64,000 nt of DNA from positions 176,148-240,147 of the forward strand of contig PLZW01000035.1 in NCBI GenBank assembly GCA_003153575.1, written 5' to 3'. A model generated the notes under the pieces. That model worked only from the letters and a program-made list of their open reading frames with translations, did no database searches and had not been told where the DNA came from. The stretch is from Acidimicrobiaceae bacterium. GTDB lineage: Bacteria; Actinomycetota; Acidimicrobiia; Acidimicrobiales; RAAP-2. The translations under genes and the position numbers were made by a program. Positions 30,768 to 40,910 of the stretch are shown piece by piece (position 1 is the first letter of the stretch; every line of letters starts with the position of its first letter).

Positions 30768-31708
30768 CCGCTCGCACCGGCGTCCTGGTCATGGCCCATG
30801 GGACACCTGACACCCCGGAGGGGATCGAGCCCTTCTACACCCGGATCCGCCGGGGCCGGCCGCCGACACCGGCGCAGCTGTCGGAACTGACCCGGCGCTA
30901 CGAGGCCATCGGCGGCACGTCGCCGCTGACCGCCCGCACCGTTGCCCAGGTCGACGGGCTGGCCGCCGCCCTCGAGGCGACCGACCCCGGTCGGTTCGTC
31001 GTGCGCCTCGGGACCAAGTACGTGCCGCCCACCATCGAGGAGGGCATGGCGGAACTGGCCGCCGAGGGTGTCGATGGCGTGGTGGGCATCGTCCTCACCC
31101 CGCACCAGTCGACCATGGGCTCCGGCGAGTACTTCGCCCGGGCCAGCGCCGCAGCCGGACAAGTGGAACCGCCGCTCGAACTCACCGTGATCCCCTCGTG
31201 GCACCGGACCGCGCCGCTCGCCACGCTGCTGGCCGCTCGCACCCGGGCCGCGCTCAACACGCTCGGGCCCGAGGCCCGTGCGCAGGTGGCGGTGTTCTTC
31301 ACCGCCCACAGCCTTCCGGTCCGTGCCGTGGCTGACGGCGACCCCTACCCTGCCCAGGTGGCCGAGTCCGGGGCCGACATCGCCGGTCTCCTCGACCTCG
31401 ACGCCGATCCCTTTGTCACCTGGAGCACCGCCTGGCAGAGCGCCGGCCGCACCGACGACCCCTGGATCGGCCCCGACCTGCTGGCCGAGATGAAGCGGGT
31501 GGCGGCCGACGGGGCCACTGCGGTGGTGGTGTGCGCCGTCGGGTTCGTCTCCGACCACCTCGAGGTCCTCTACGACCTCGACATCGAGGCCCGGGACGTG
31601 GCCTGTGCCCTCGGAATGGCCTTCGCCCGCACCATCTCGCTCGACGACGACCCCGCCTTCCTCGCCATGTTGGCCGCCGTCGTGGTGGCCGCCGTGGACG
31701 GCGCGTGA
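30764..31708 (+). CDS. hemH: Ferrochelatase (coproporphyrin ferrochelatase type likely)
   Basis: VLVMAHGTPDTPEGIEPFYTRIRRGRPP, FFTAHSLPVR, VVVCAVGFVSDHLEVLYDLDIEA; GTGA overlap with hemE. Confidence 0.93.
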   Translation: MTARTGVLVMAHGTPDTPEGIEPFYTRIRRGRPPTPAQLSELTRRYEAIGGTSPLTARTVAQVDGLAAALEATDPGRFVVRLGTKYVPPTIEEGMAELAAEGVDGVVGIVLTPHQSTMGSGEYFARASAAAGQVEPPLELTVIPSWHRTAPLATLLAARTRAALNTLGPEARAQVAVFFTAHSLPVRAVADGDPYPAQVAESGADIAGLLDLDADPFVTWSTAWQSAGRTDDPWIGPDLLAEMKRVAADGATAVVVCAVGFVSDHLEVLYDLDIEARDVACALGMAFARTISLDDDPAFLAMLAAVVVAAVDGA

Positions 31709-33243
31709 CCGACGATCCGGTCTCTACCGGGCCGATCATCGCCGTGGTCGGAGGCGGCATGGCCGGCCTGTCCGCCGCCTGGGAGCTGACCCGGACCCGT
31801 GTCGGCCGGGAAACGCCGCGTGTGATCGTCCTGGAGGCCGGCAACCGGGTCGGCGGCAAGGTGCGCTCGACCGAGTTCTGCGGCCGCACCGTGGACCTGG
31901 CGGGTGACGCATTCCTGGCCCGACGCCCCGAGGCCACGCAGCTGTGCGACGAGCTCGGCCTGACCGGTGCTCTGGTGGCGCCGGGAACGAGCGGCGCCTC
32001 GCTGTGGGTCCGCGGCCGGCTGCGGATGATGCCCGCCGGGGTGAACCTCGGGGTGCCGACGAAGGCGTGGCCAATGGTGCGGTCGGGCATCCTCAGCCCG
32101 GCCGGCCTGCTGCGGGCCGCCGTCGACCTGGTGGCCCCCCACCGCGGGGAGCCGCAGGCCACGGGCGACCGGTCGGTGGGCGACATCGTGGGGTCCCGCT
32201 TGGGCCACCAGGTGGTGGAACGCTTGGTCGACCCCCTGATCGGCGGGATCCACGCCGGGGGCGTCGCCGACCTGAGCGCCGAGGCCACCTTCCCGCCCCT
32301 TCTGACCGCCGACCGCCGGCCCGGCAGCCTGGTGCGCGCCCTCCGGCGGGGACCGTCGCCCGGGGGATTGGCGCCACCGCCGGACGCCGCGCCGGCGCCG
32401 GTGTTCTGGTCGCTCGACGGCAGTGCCGCCCGCCTGCCCGCCGAACTGGCGTCCGCCCTCGCCGTCCAGGGGGTGCCCGTCCACACCGGGGTGGCCGTGG
32501 AGTCGCTCGCCCGCAGACCTGTTGATGACGCGGGACCGACGTGGCGTCTGACCCTGGCCGGCGATGCCGACGCCGTGCCCGGCACCGCCGGGTCGTCAGA
32601 CTCCGTGCGTCACCTGGACGTGGACGCGGTGGTGCTGGCCGTGCCGGCCGGCCAGGCCGCGGGGCTGCTGGCCGGCCACGCCCCGCTCGCCTCGTCGCTG
32701 CTCGGAGACGTCGAGCACTCGTCGGTCACCGTGGTCACCCTGTCGATGGCGGCCGGCTCCGTCCGCAGCCCGCTCGTCGGCACCGGATTCCTCGTCCCGC
32801 GGACCTCGACGATAGGTGGCCGGCCCGCCCTGATCACCGGGTGCACCTACCTCAGCCGCAAGTGGCCGGGTCTGGCCCGAACCGAGGACGAGCTGATCCG
32901 CCTATCGGTCGGCCGCCACGGCGACACCCGGCCGGACTCCCTCGACGACGATGAGCTGACGGCCGCCGCCGTGGCCGAGCTGGGCGCCGTGCTCGACGTC
33001 GCCGGCCGCCCCCGTGCCTCGATGGTCACCCGTTGGGACGGCGCCTTTCCGCAGTACCGGGTCGGGCACCTCGCCCGGACGGCCACCATCGAACTGGCCG
33101 TGGCCGCGCTGCCCGGTGTGGCCGTGGCCGGTGCCACCTACCGGGGGGTGGGCATCCCTGCGGTCATAGGCAGCGGCCGGACGGCGGCCCGCACCGTGCT
33201 CCGGTCGCTCGACGGAGCTGCACCGGCCCGACCCGGCCGATGA
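31705..33243 (+). CDS. hemG: Protoporphyrinogen/coproporphyrinogen oxidase (HemG/HemY/CgoX type)
   Basis: IIAVVGGGMAGLSAAWELTR FAD motif; GGKVRSTEF; position after hemH, GTGA overlap. Confidence 0.9.
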   Translation: MTDDPVSTGPIIAVVGGGMAGLSAAWELTRTRVGRETPRVIVLEAGNRVGGKVRSTEFCGRTVDLAGDAFLARRPEATQLCDELGLTGALVAPGTSGASLWVRGRLRMMPAGVNLGVPTKAWPMVRSGILSPAGLLRAAVDLVAPHRGEPQATGDRSVGDIVGSRLGHQVVERLVDPLIGGIHAGGVADLSAEATFPPLLTADRRPGSLVRALRRGPSPGGLAPPPDAAPAPVFWSLDGSAARLPAELASALAVQGVPVHTGVAVESLARRPVDDAGPTWRLTLAGDADAVPGTAGSSDSVRHLDVDAVVLAVPAGQAAGLLAGHAPLASSLLGDVEHSSVTVVTLSMAAGSVRSPLVGTGFLVPRTSTIGGRPALITGCTYLSRKWPGLARTEDELIRLSVGRHGDTRPDSLDDDELTAAAVAELGAVLDVAGRPRASMVTRWDGAFPQYRVGHLARTATIELAVAALPGVAVAGATYRGVGIPAVIGSGRTAARTVLRSLDGAAPARPGR

Positions 33244-34961
33244 GTCCCGGGCCCGAGGGCGGCCCGGCCCTCGCCGCCGATCCGGCCACCTCCGAGAAGG
33301 TCCCGTGGCGACCGTCCCGCATGTCGATGACACCGCGACCCGACACCGTCCGACCCGGCCGGGGACGGGTAACCGTGCCGGCGGTGGCGTCCGGACTCGG
33401 TCTGGCGCTGTCCCTCCCCCCCTGGGGCTTCTGGGTCCTGGCCTTCCCGGCAGCCGGCCTGCTGTGGTGGCGGCTCGGCGGGCTCCGACCGCGGACCCGG
33501 CTGTGGGCCGGGTGGCTGGCCGGCCTCGGGTGCTACATCCCCGGTCTCTTGTTCGCCCGCGCCTTCACCCTGCTCGGCGCAGCGGTGCTCATCGCCGTCG
33601 AGGCGCTGTTCGTCGGCGTCGCCTGCCTGGCCGTCCCCCGCGGTCCGGCGGTGGCCCGGGCCCTGGCCTTCCCCGCCGCCATGACGTTGGCTGAGGCGGC
33701 CCGCCAGGCGTGGCCGTTCGGGGGCCTGCCCATCGGCGGGGTCTTCCTCGGCCAGGCCGGCGGGCCGGTGCTGGGCGTGGCACGAATCGGCGGCCCGCTC
33801 GGCCTCACTCTGGCCGTGTACGTCGGCGGGGTCGGACTCGGCGCGCTGGGCACAGCCGTGGCCCGTGCCGTCCGCGACCGTTCCCGCATCCGCGAGTTCG
33901 ACCTATCGGGCGCCGGGTCGGACAGCGGAGGCGACCACGCCGGCGCGCCGCTCGGCGGGTCCGGGTGGCGCGGGGCCCTGGCCGGACTCGGGACCCTGGC
34001 CGCCACCGGCGCCGTCGCCGTGGTGGCGATGGTGGGGGCCGGAGTGGCGGCCGCCCACGCCCCGGACGGCGGCCCGTCGGTGGGCACGGTGACGGCGGCG
34101 GCTGTCCAGGGCGGCGGGGTGCGCGGTGTGGCCAAGTCCCAGGTCGATCCGGCCGTGGTGCTCGCCGCCGCCGTGGCCGGCACCGAGCCGCTCACCCACC
34201 GGTCCCCCGGCACCGGACCCCAACTGGTGCTGTGGCCCGAGGACGTGGTGGCCCTCGACGGGCCCCTCGATGGTTCGGCCGAGGAGGCCGCACTCGCGCA
34301 GCTGGCCGTCGCCCTGCACGCCACCCTCGTGGTCGGCGTCACCGAGACCCTGTCGGACACCGCCTTCCGGAACGAGGTGGTGGCGTTCGGCCCCGACGGC
34401 TCCATCGTGAGCCGGTACGAGAAGGTGCACCGGGTCCCCTTCGGCGAGTACGTCCCCTGGCGTCCGTTCTTCGCCAAGCTGGCGAACCTGTCGGCCGTGT
34501 CCCGGGACGCGGTGCCCGGCACCGGGACGGGTTTGCTCACCACGCCGGCTGGCCCGCTCGGGGCCATGATCTCCTACGAGGTGTTCTACGCCGACCGCGG
34601 CAGGTCGTCGGTGCGGGCCGGAGCCCAGCTGCTCGTGGTCCCCACCAACACTTCCTCGTACGCCGCCGCCCAGATCCCCACCCAGGAGATCGCCGCCAGC
34701 AAGGTCCAGGCCGTGCAGCTGGGCCGCGACCTCCTCCAGGCCGCGCCCACCGGTTTTTCGGCCTGGATCACCCACCGCGGCGACCTCCTGGCCCGGTCGG
34801 TCCTCGGCACCCGCCAGGTGGTCCCGGCCGTGCTCGACCGGCGCACCGGGACGACGGTCTACGTGCGGTGGGGCGACCTGCCGGTGCTGGTCGCCTCGGG
34901 ATCGGCCCTGGCGGCCGGTTGGTGGCTGGCGGTCCGCCGGAGGGGGCCGGACTACTCGTAG
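33240..34961 (+). CDS. lnt: Apolipoprotein N-acyltransferase
   Basis: LVLWPEDVV nitrilase motif, YEKVHRVPFGEYVPWRPFF, MISYEVFYADRGR, N-terminal multi-TM; ATGA overlap with upstream gene. Confidence 0.9.
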   Translation: MSPGPEGGPALAADPATSEKVPWRPSRMSMTPRPDTVRPGRGRVTVPAVASGLGLALSLPPWGFWVLAFPAAGLLWWRLGGLRPRTRLWAGWLAGLGCYIPGLLFARAFTLLGAAVLIAVEALFVGVACLAVPRGPAVARALAFPAAMTLAEAARQAWPFGGLPIGGVFLGQAGGPVLGVARIGGPLGLTLAVYVGGVGLGALGTAVARAVRDRSRIREFDLSGAGSDSGGDHAGAPLGGSGWRGALAGLGTLAATGAVAVVAMVGAGVAAAHAPDGGPSVGTVTAAAVQGGGVRGVAKSQVDPAVVLAAAVAGTEPLTHRSPGTGPQLVLWPEDVVALDGPLDGSAEEAALAQLAVALHATLVVGVTETLSDTAFRNEVVAFGPDGSIVSRYEKVHRVPFGEYVPWRPFFAKLANLSAVSRDAVPGTGTGLLTTPAGPLGAMISYEVFYADRGRSSVRAGAQLLVVPTNTSSYAAAQIPTQEIAASKVQAVQLGRDLLQAAPTGFSAWITHRGDLLARSVLGTRQVVPAVLDRRTGTTVYVRWGDLPVLVASGSALAAGWWLAVRRRGPDYS

Positions 34962-35440
34962 TAGCCGGAGTGGATGTACACGCAGGGGATGCCCATGGCG
35001 TGGAACATGGCGAAGTTGTTGGGGTCGTCCTCGAATGCCAGACGCAGGTCGAACCCGAAGTGGCGGAGCTCGTCCACCGAGTCCCGCTTGTACCAGGTCA
35101 CCTGGGAGTAGTCCCCCCTGGCCCGCATGACGAGCAGGTCCCAGCGCAGGTCGTAGCGGTCGAGCCAGGCCAGGGTCTGGGGCTGGACCCGCATGGGGCG
35201 TCCGGTCAGCAAGACGATCTGGAGCTTCGGGTCGAGCAGCTCGAGTACGCGCGCCAGCTCGGCGATGACGGCGTCCTCGGCGCACGCGTCGAAGAAGGCG
35301 TCCCAGTTGCGCCGGCCCTGCTCGATGAAGTGCTGGCGGCCGACGGCGTCGGACAGGACACCGTCCATGTCGAAGACCACCGCCTCACCGGGCTGTTCGA
35401 TCCGTCCATCGCGCCACGCCCAGTTGCCCGGTTCGCCCAC
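34952..35440 (-). CDS. HAD-superfamily hydrolase (polynucleotide-kinase-phosphatase-like)
   Basis: VVFDMDGVLSDAV, IVLLTGRPM, LAFEDDPNNFAMF. Confidence 0.83.
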   Translation of the reverse strand: MGEPGNWAWRDGRIEQPGEAVVFDMDGVLSDAVGRQHFIEQGRRNWDAFFDACAEDAVIAELARVLELLDPKLQIVLLTGRPMRVQPQTLAWLDRYDLRWDLLVMRARGDYSQVTWYKRDSVDELRHFGFDLRLAFEDDPNNFAMFHAMGIPCVYIHSGYYE

Positions 35441-35444
35441 GCCG

Positions 35445-37454
35445 CTACTCCTCGCCCGACGAGGCGGCCGAGAGCCGTCGGATCTCCTCCACCACCGCCG
35501 GGTCGGCCAACGTGGTGGTGTCGCCGAGGACGCGGCCCTCGGCGACGTCGCGGAGCAGCCGGCGCATGATCTTGCCGCTGCGGGTCTTCGGCAGCTCGTC
35601 GGTGAAGATCACCGTCTTCGGCCGGGCGATGGGCCCGATCTTGGCGGCCACGTGGGCCCGCAACTCCTGGCCGCGGGCGTCGTCGACCGGGCCGGCGTCG
35701 GCCACCAGGGTGACGAAGGCCACGATGGCCTGACCGGTGGTGGCGTCCGCGGCGCCGACCACCGCCGACTCGGCCACCAGATAGTGGTCGACCAGCGCCG
35801 ACTCGACCTCGGTGGTCGAGATCCGGTGGCCCGACACGTTCATGACGTCATCGACCCGGCCGAGCAGCCAGAGGTAGCCGTCGTCGTCGATCTTGGCGCC
35901 GTCACCCGCGAAGTAGCGGCCTGCGAACCGGCTCCAGTACGTGTCCATGTAGCGCTCGGGGTCGCCGTAGATGCCGCGCAGCATCGACGGCCACGGCGTG
36001 GTCAAGGTGAGGTAGCCGCCCCCGTGCTCGATCATCTGCCCCTCCTCGTCCACCAGCTCGGCGCTGATGCCGGGCAGGGGGAAGGTGGCCGACCCCGGCT
36101 TGGTGGTGGTGATACCGGGCAGGGGGGCGATCATGATGGCGCCCGTCTCGGTCTGCCACCAGGTGTCGACGACCGGGCAGCGGCCGCCGCCGATGTGGTC
36201 GGCGTACCACATCCACGCCTCGGGGTTGATCGGCTCGCCCACCGAACCGAGCAGACGCAGACTGGAGAGGTCGTGCCCGGCCGGCTCCTCGGCGCCCCAC
36301 TTCATGAACGTCCGGATGGCCGTGGGCGCGCAGTAGAGGATGGTCACCCCGTAGCGCTCGATCATCGACCACCAGCGGTCCCGGCCCGGCGTGTCGGGAG
36401 TGCCCTCGTACATCACCGAGGTCGCCCCGTTGGCCAGCGGCCCATAGACGATGTAGCTGTGTCCCGTGACCCAGCCGATGTCGGCCGCGCACCAGTAGAC
36501 GTCCTCCTCGGGATGGAGGTCGAAGACCGCCTTGTGGGTGTAGGCCACCTGGGTCAGGTACCCGCCGGTGGTGTGCATGATCCCCTTGGGGGCGGCAGTG
36601 GTGCCCGACGTGTACAGGATGAAGAGCAGGTCCTCGGCGTCCATGTGCTCCGGTTCGCACGTGTCGTCCGGCGCGCCCCCGGCCGCCGGGTCCTCGCCGG
36701 TCATCAGTTCGTGCCACCAGTGGTCGCGGCCGGCAACGAGGGACACCTTCCCCCCCACCGTGTCGTCGCCGGTCCGGCGGACCACGACCACGTGGTCGAC
36801 GCACGGCGTCTCGGACACGGCCGCGTCGACGTTGCCCATCAGGCCGACCCCCTGGCCCCGGCGCCAGCCGCCGTCGGCGGTCACCACCACCCGGGCCTCG
36901 GCATCGAGGATGCGGTCCCGGAGGGCGTCGGAGGAGAAGCCGCCGAACACCACGGAGTGGACGGCGCCGATCCGGGTGCAGGCCAGCATGGCCACGGCCA
37001 GCTCGGGCACCATGGGCATGTAGATGGCCACCCGGTCGCCCCGGGCCACCCCGAGGCCCCGCAGCACGTTGGCGAAGCGGCACACTTCGACCAGCAGGTC
37101 GGCGTAGCTGATGGTCCGGGTGTCGCCGGGCTCGCCCTCCCAGTGGAAGGCCACCTTGTCGCCCCGGCCGGCCGCCACATGCCTGTCCAGACAGTTGTAG
37201 GAGACGTTGAGCGTGCCGCCGTCGAACCACCGGGCGAACGGGAGGTCCCAGGTCAGGACGGTGTCCCACGGGCGGAACCAGTCGAGCGACCCGGCCTGGC
37301 GGGCCCAGAACTCGGGCCCGAGGGCGGCCGCCTCCTCGTAGACACCGGGATCGGTGACCACTGCACCGGCGCGGAAGGCGGGCGGGGGCGGAAAGATCCG
37401 CTCCTCGGTGAAGTAATCCTCGATTGTGGGCTCGTGACGCACGTCTTCGGACAC
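35445..37454 (-). CDS. acs: Acetate--CoA ligase
   Basis: [68 protein letters not shown]. Confidence 0.96.
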   Translation of the reverse strand: MSEDVRHEPTIEDYFTEERIFPPPPAFRAGAVVTDPGVYEEAAALGPEFWARQAGSLDWFRPWDTVLTWDLPFARWFDGGTLNVSYNCLDRHVAAGRGDKVAFHWEGEPGDTRTISYADLLVEVCRFANVLRGLGVARGDRVAIYMPMVPELAVAMLACTRIGAVHSVVFGGFSSDALRDRILDAEARVVVTADGGWRRGQGVGLMGNVDAAVSETPCVDHVVVVRRTGDDTVGGKVSLVAGRDHWWHELMTGEDPAAGGAPDDTCEPEHMDAEDLLFILYTSGTTAAPKGIMHTTGGYLTQVAYTHKAVFDLHPEEDVYWCAADIGWVTGHSYIVYGPLANGATSVMYEGTPDTPGRDRWWSMIERYGVTILYCAPTAIRTFMKWGAEEPAGHDLSSLRLLGSVGEPINPEAWMWYADHIGGGRCPVVDTWWQTETGAIMIAPLPGITTTKPGSATFPLPGISAELVDEEGQMIEHGGGYLTLTTPWPSMLRGIYGDPERYMDTYWSRFAGRYFAGDGAKIDDDGYLWLLGRVDDVMNVSGHRISTTEVESALVDHYLVAESAVVGAADATTGQAIVAFVTLVADAGPVDDARGQELRAHVAAKIGPIARPKTVIFTDELPKTRSGKIMRRLLRDVAEGRVLGDTTTLADPAVVEEIRRLSAASSGEE

Positions 37455-37605
37455 TGCTCCCCCTTTCGCGACTGAGTGTCGGGGCCGACCACTGTGCGCC
37501 CGGCCCCGGCCCCGGCGACGCACATCGTCCCAGGTCCCGGCCGATGCGACCGTAGGCCCCGGCCGCCCCAGACTAACGCCGACGGGGCTTTAGACTGGAG
37601 GGGCC

Positions 37606-40600
37606 GTGACCACGACTACCCACACCGAGGGACCGGACTCGGCGGACGAGGACGCGACGGGGCCGGGCCCCGTTCCCGTCCCCGGCTACGCCCACCCCGG
37701 CACCTTCACGCCGGACCCGGGGGGAACACGGGTCGACGTCCCGCTCGGCCGGCGGGTGATGGTGGTCAGCGACCTCCTCCTGACGCCGTCCGCCACCGCG
37801 TCGACACTGGCCCTGACGGCCGAGCTCGCCCGGGCCCTGGATGCCTGGGACGGGCCGGGCATCCTCATCATCGCCGGGAACCTGTTCGACCTGAACGGGT
37901 GCGACGACCCGCTCGGCACCGCCGGGCGGGCCATCGACGCCCACCCGGCACTGGCCCGGTCGTTCCTCCAATTCCTCCAGATCGACGATCGTCGTATCCT
38001 GCGCCAGCGGGGCACCCACGAGCCGGAGGAGATCGCCCAGGGCCTGCGCGACCACGTCGATGGTGCCTCCGACGTGGTGGCCTGCCTGGCCGAAGCCGGC
38101 GTGGAGCACCTGGGATCGGTGGACCTCCACGTGCAGACCGGAACGGGCGAGCGGGTGGTGCGGGTCGAGCCCGGTACGCATGTCTACGGGAACGCCCACG
38201 ACGAATCCGCACTGCCCACCGCCGACACGAAGCCCGGCATCGCCTCCGGCGCTGGGCGGCACTGGCACAACCTGGTCCACGAATCGCCTGACGACGCGCC
38301 GTGGTTGCACGGGTTGCACCAGCTGTGCGACCCGTCAGCCCTTTCCCGTTTCGTCGTCTCCCGCACCCTCTACCGGCGGTTCGGCAAGTACGCATGGTGG
38401 CTCCTCGTCCCCTTCGGCGTGGCCGTCCTCCTGCGGGTGGCCGTCACCCCGTGGCTGCTCGGACATCTCGGGAGCGGGTTGCCGGCCCGGGCCCTGCGCC
38501 ACGCCCATGCCGCCGACCTCAACGACCAGCTCGTCATCGCCCTGGTGGTCGCCCTCGTGGTGCTGGCTGTGCTCGCCGTGGTGCTCGGACTGCTCAGCCG
38601 GCGCATGTGGTCGATCCTGGGCGGCGGTGCGCTGGAGGAGGTCAGGAACGAGGCCGGGGCCAACGACTCGGCGCGAGATGACGCCCGGCGCCTCGTGGCC
38701 CAGGGCTATGCCGGGCTCATCACCGCCGCAACCTTCCGGTCCGAGCTCACCAATCTCGGAACCGGGTTCTACGCCAACGTGGGCGCTACCGCCGAGGTGG
38801 TGGCCGAGCACAAAGGCCGGCTCGGCCTCCCGCCCGTATTCCTGCAGAGCCAGTGGGTGAGCTGGGTCGAGATCGAGTCCGGTGCCGAGCTGCACGTCCG
38901 GATGTTGCTGGCCCACAACGAACTCCCCTCGCCCAGTCGCCTGGAACGGGTCGTCACCCGGAGCCGCGTCGGCGGCTCGCTCCATCCCTCGCTGGTCGCC
39001 TCCTATCCGGTGGGCGACTCCTGGCCGCCCCCCTCCGACCTCCGCCAAGGCCACCGTCGCACCCGTCGTGTCCGCCGGTGGGCGGCCGTCGCCATCCTCG
39101 TCACGGGGATCATCGACCTCCTCGACTCCATCACCCCGCCACTGCACGGCCGGCTCCATGCCCTCGAGCAGTTCCTGCCGCTCCGGGCCAGCGTGGCCGC
39201 CGGGACTCTGGTGGCGCTGGCTGGACTCGCTCTCATCGCCCTGGGCCGCGGCATCCTGCGGGGCCAGCGTCGGGCCTGGCGAGTGTCGGTGGCCCTGCTC
39301 GGCGGCACCATCTTCCTCCACGTGGTGGCTGGAGCCGACATCGAGGAGTCGCTGATCACCGGGGTGGTCCTGGCCTTCCTGCTGGTCAACCGCAAGGAGT
39401 TCCAGGCTGCCTCCGACGCCACGTCGATGCGGTCGGCCTTCATCGCCCTCGGCGCGGTGGCGCTCGGCATCGCCGTCGTGGCCACCGCGTCGATCGAGCT
39501 CTTCACCCACATCGGCCGCCATCACAGCCAGACCCTCCAATGGTGGACCACCTTCTGGGCCGTGTCCGAGCGGTTCGCCGGGATCACCACCATCGATCTG
39601 CCGGAACGGGCCGACCGGTTCCTGGCGCCGGCCCTCCTGGCCATCGGGATCTGCCTGGCGGCCGTCACCCTCTACCTGCTGACCCGGCCGGTCGTCGACC
39701 GGCGCCTGGGCTCGGGCCGGGCCGCCGAGTTCCGGGCCCGCGACATCGTCCGCCGCCACGGCTCCTCCACCCTCGACTACTTCGCCCTGCGGTCGGACAA
39801 GAGGTGGTTCTTCCACCGGGACAGCCTGGTGGCCTATGCCGTCTACGGAGGTGTCTGCCTCATCTCCCCCGACCCCATCGGCCCCCGCAACGAGCGCGAG
39901 CAGGTGTGGGGCGCCTTCCGCGCCTTCGCCGACACCCACGGCTGGACCACCGCCGTCATGGGGGCGGGCGAGGAGTGGCTCGCCACCTACCGGGACTCGG
40001 GGATGCACAACATCTACCTGGGCGACGAGGCCGTGGTGCGGCTGCAGGAGTTCAGCCTGGCCGGCAAGCACATGAAGGGCCTGCGCCAGGCCCACAACCG
40101 GATCCACAAGTACGGCTACACCGTCAGCTTCCACGACCCGTCGCGGATCGACACGGGCCTGACCCAGGAGCTCACCTCGCTGATGCGGCTGTCGCGCCAG
40201 GGCGAGCACGAGCGGGGATTCTCGATGATGCTGGGCCGGGTCTTCGACCCCCGCGACGCCGGGATGCTGCTGACCGTGGTCCGCACACCCGACGGGGCGG
40301 CGGCGGCCATGTGCCAGTTCGTCCCGGCGACCGGCATCAACGGCTTCTCCCTCGACTTGATGCGCCGGGATCCGGGCGACCACCCGAACGGCCTCCTCGA
40401 CTTCGCCCTGTGCTCCACCATCGAACACCTGGCCGCACGCGGCTTCGACGGGCTCAGCCTCAACTTCGCCGCCATGCGCTCCACGCTGGCTGGCGAGAAG
40501 GGCGACGGGACCGTCCAACGGGCCGAGCGCTGGTTCCTCAAGCGGCTCTCGAACTTCGCCCAGATCGAGTCACTGTGGAAGTTCAACGCCAAGTACGAGC

Positions 40601-40896
40601 CCGAGTGGCTGCCCCGCTACGTCGTGTTCGACACCGCCGAGCACCTGGTGCCGGTGATCATGGCCATCCTGCGGGCCGAGTCGCTGTGGGAGATCCCGGT
40701 CCTCGGGAGACTGCTCGCCGCCGGTGCCGAGAAGCGGATGCTGGCCGCCCAGCAGGACACCGACGAGTTCCTGGCCTCCATCGTCCCGTGGGACGAGGAC
40801 GGTGTGCGTGTGGCCGACACCGGCGGGCCGGTCATCGTCGGCACGGTCCCGGCACCGGACCGCGCTGAGCAGCCGACCGTCACCCCCCAGGCCTGA
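37606..40896 (+). CDS. Fusion protein: degenerate metallophosphoesterase-like N-domain + multi-TM + MprF/LPG-synthase-like (DUF2156) C-domain
   Basis: VMVVSDLLL...LIIAGNLFDL...RGTHE in N-terminus; C-terminal DYFALRSDKRWFFHRDSLVAYAVYGGVCLISPDPIGP...GINGFSLDLMRRD...LSLNFAAMRSTLAGE...KFNAKYEPEWLPRYVVF. Confidence 0.85.
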   Translation: MTTTTHTEGPDSADEDATGPGPVPVPGYAHPGTFTPDPGGTRVDVPLGRRVMVVSDLLLTPSATASTLALTAELARALDAWDGPGILIIAGNLFDLNGCDDPLGTAGRAIDAHPALARSFLQFLQIDDRRILRQRGTHEPEEIAQGLRDHVDGASDVVACLAEAGVEHLGSVDLHVQTGTGERVVRVEPGTHVYGNAHDESALPTADTKPGIASGAGRHWHNLVHESPDDAPWLHGLHQLCDPSALSRFVVSRTLYRRFGKYAWWLLVPFGVAVLLRVAVTPWLLGHLGSGLPARALRHAHAADLNDQLVIALVVALVVLAVLAVVLGLLSRRMWSILGGGALEEVRNEAGANDSARDDARRLVAQGYAGLITAATFRSELTNLGTGFYANVGATAEVVAEHKGRLGLPPVFLQSQWVSWVEIESGAELHVRMLLAHNELPSPSRLERVVTRSRVGGSLHPSLVASYPVGDSWPPPSDLRQGHRRTRRVRRWAAVAILVTGIIDLLDSITPPLHGRLHALEQFLPLRASVAAGTLVALAGLALIALGRGILRGQRRAWRVSVALLGGTIFLHVVAGADIEESLITGVVLAFLLVNRKEFQAASDATSMRSAFIALGAVALGIAVVATASIELFTHIGRHHSQTLQWWTTFWAVSERFAGITTIDLPERADRFLAPALLAIGICLAAVTLYLLTRPVVDRRLGSGRAAEFRARDIVRRHGSSTLDYFALRSDKRWFFHRDSLVAYAVYGGVCLISPDPIGPRNEREQVWGAFRAFADTHGWTTAVMGAGEEWLATYRDSGMHNIYLGDEAVVRLQEFSLAGKHMKGLRQAHNRIHKYGYTVSFHDPSRIDTGLTQELTSLMRLSRQGEHERGFSMMLGRVFDPRDAGMLLTVVRTPDGAAAAMCQFVPATGINGFSLDLMRRDPGDHPNGLLDFALCSTIEHLAARGFDGLSLNFAAMRSTLAGEKGDGTVQRAERWFLKRLSNFAQIESLWKFNAKYEPEWLPRYVVFDTAEHLVPVIMAILRAESLWEIPVLGRLLAAGAEKRMLAAQQDTDEFLASIVPWDEDGVRVADTGGPVIVGTVPAPDRAEQPTVTPQA

Positions 40897-40910
40897 GTGG
40901 CCACGGTGGG

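Noticed and set aside
35193-37475. 760-aa plus-strand ORF antisense to acs
   Set aside because: acs on the minus strand has clear catalytic motifs; the antisense frame is low-complexity V/H/G/R-rich.
38335-40518. 727-aa minus-strand ORF inside the MprF-like fusion gene
   Set aside because: Antisense artefact of third-position GC bias; plus-strand protein has convincing TM and catalytic-domain features.
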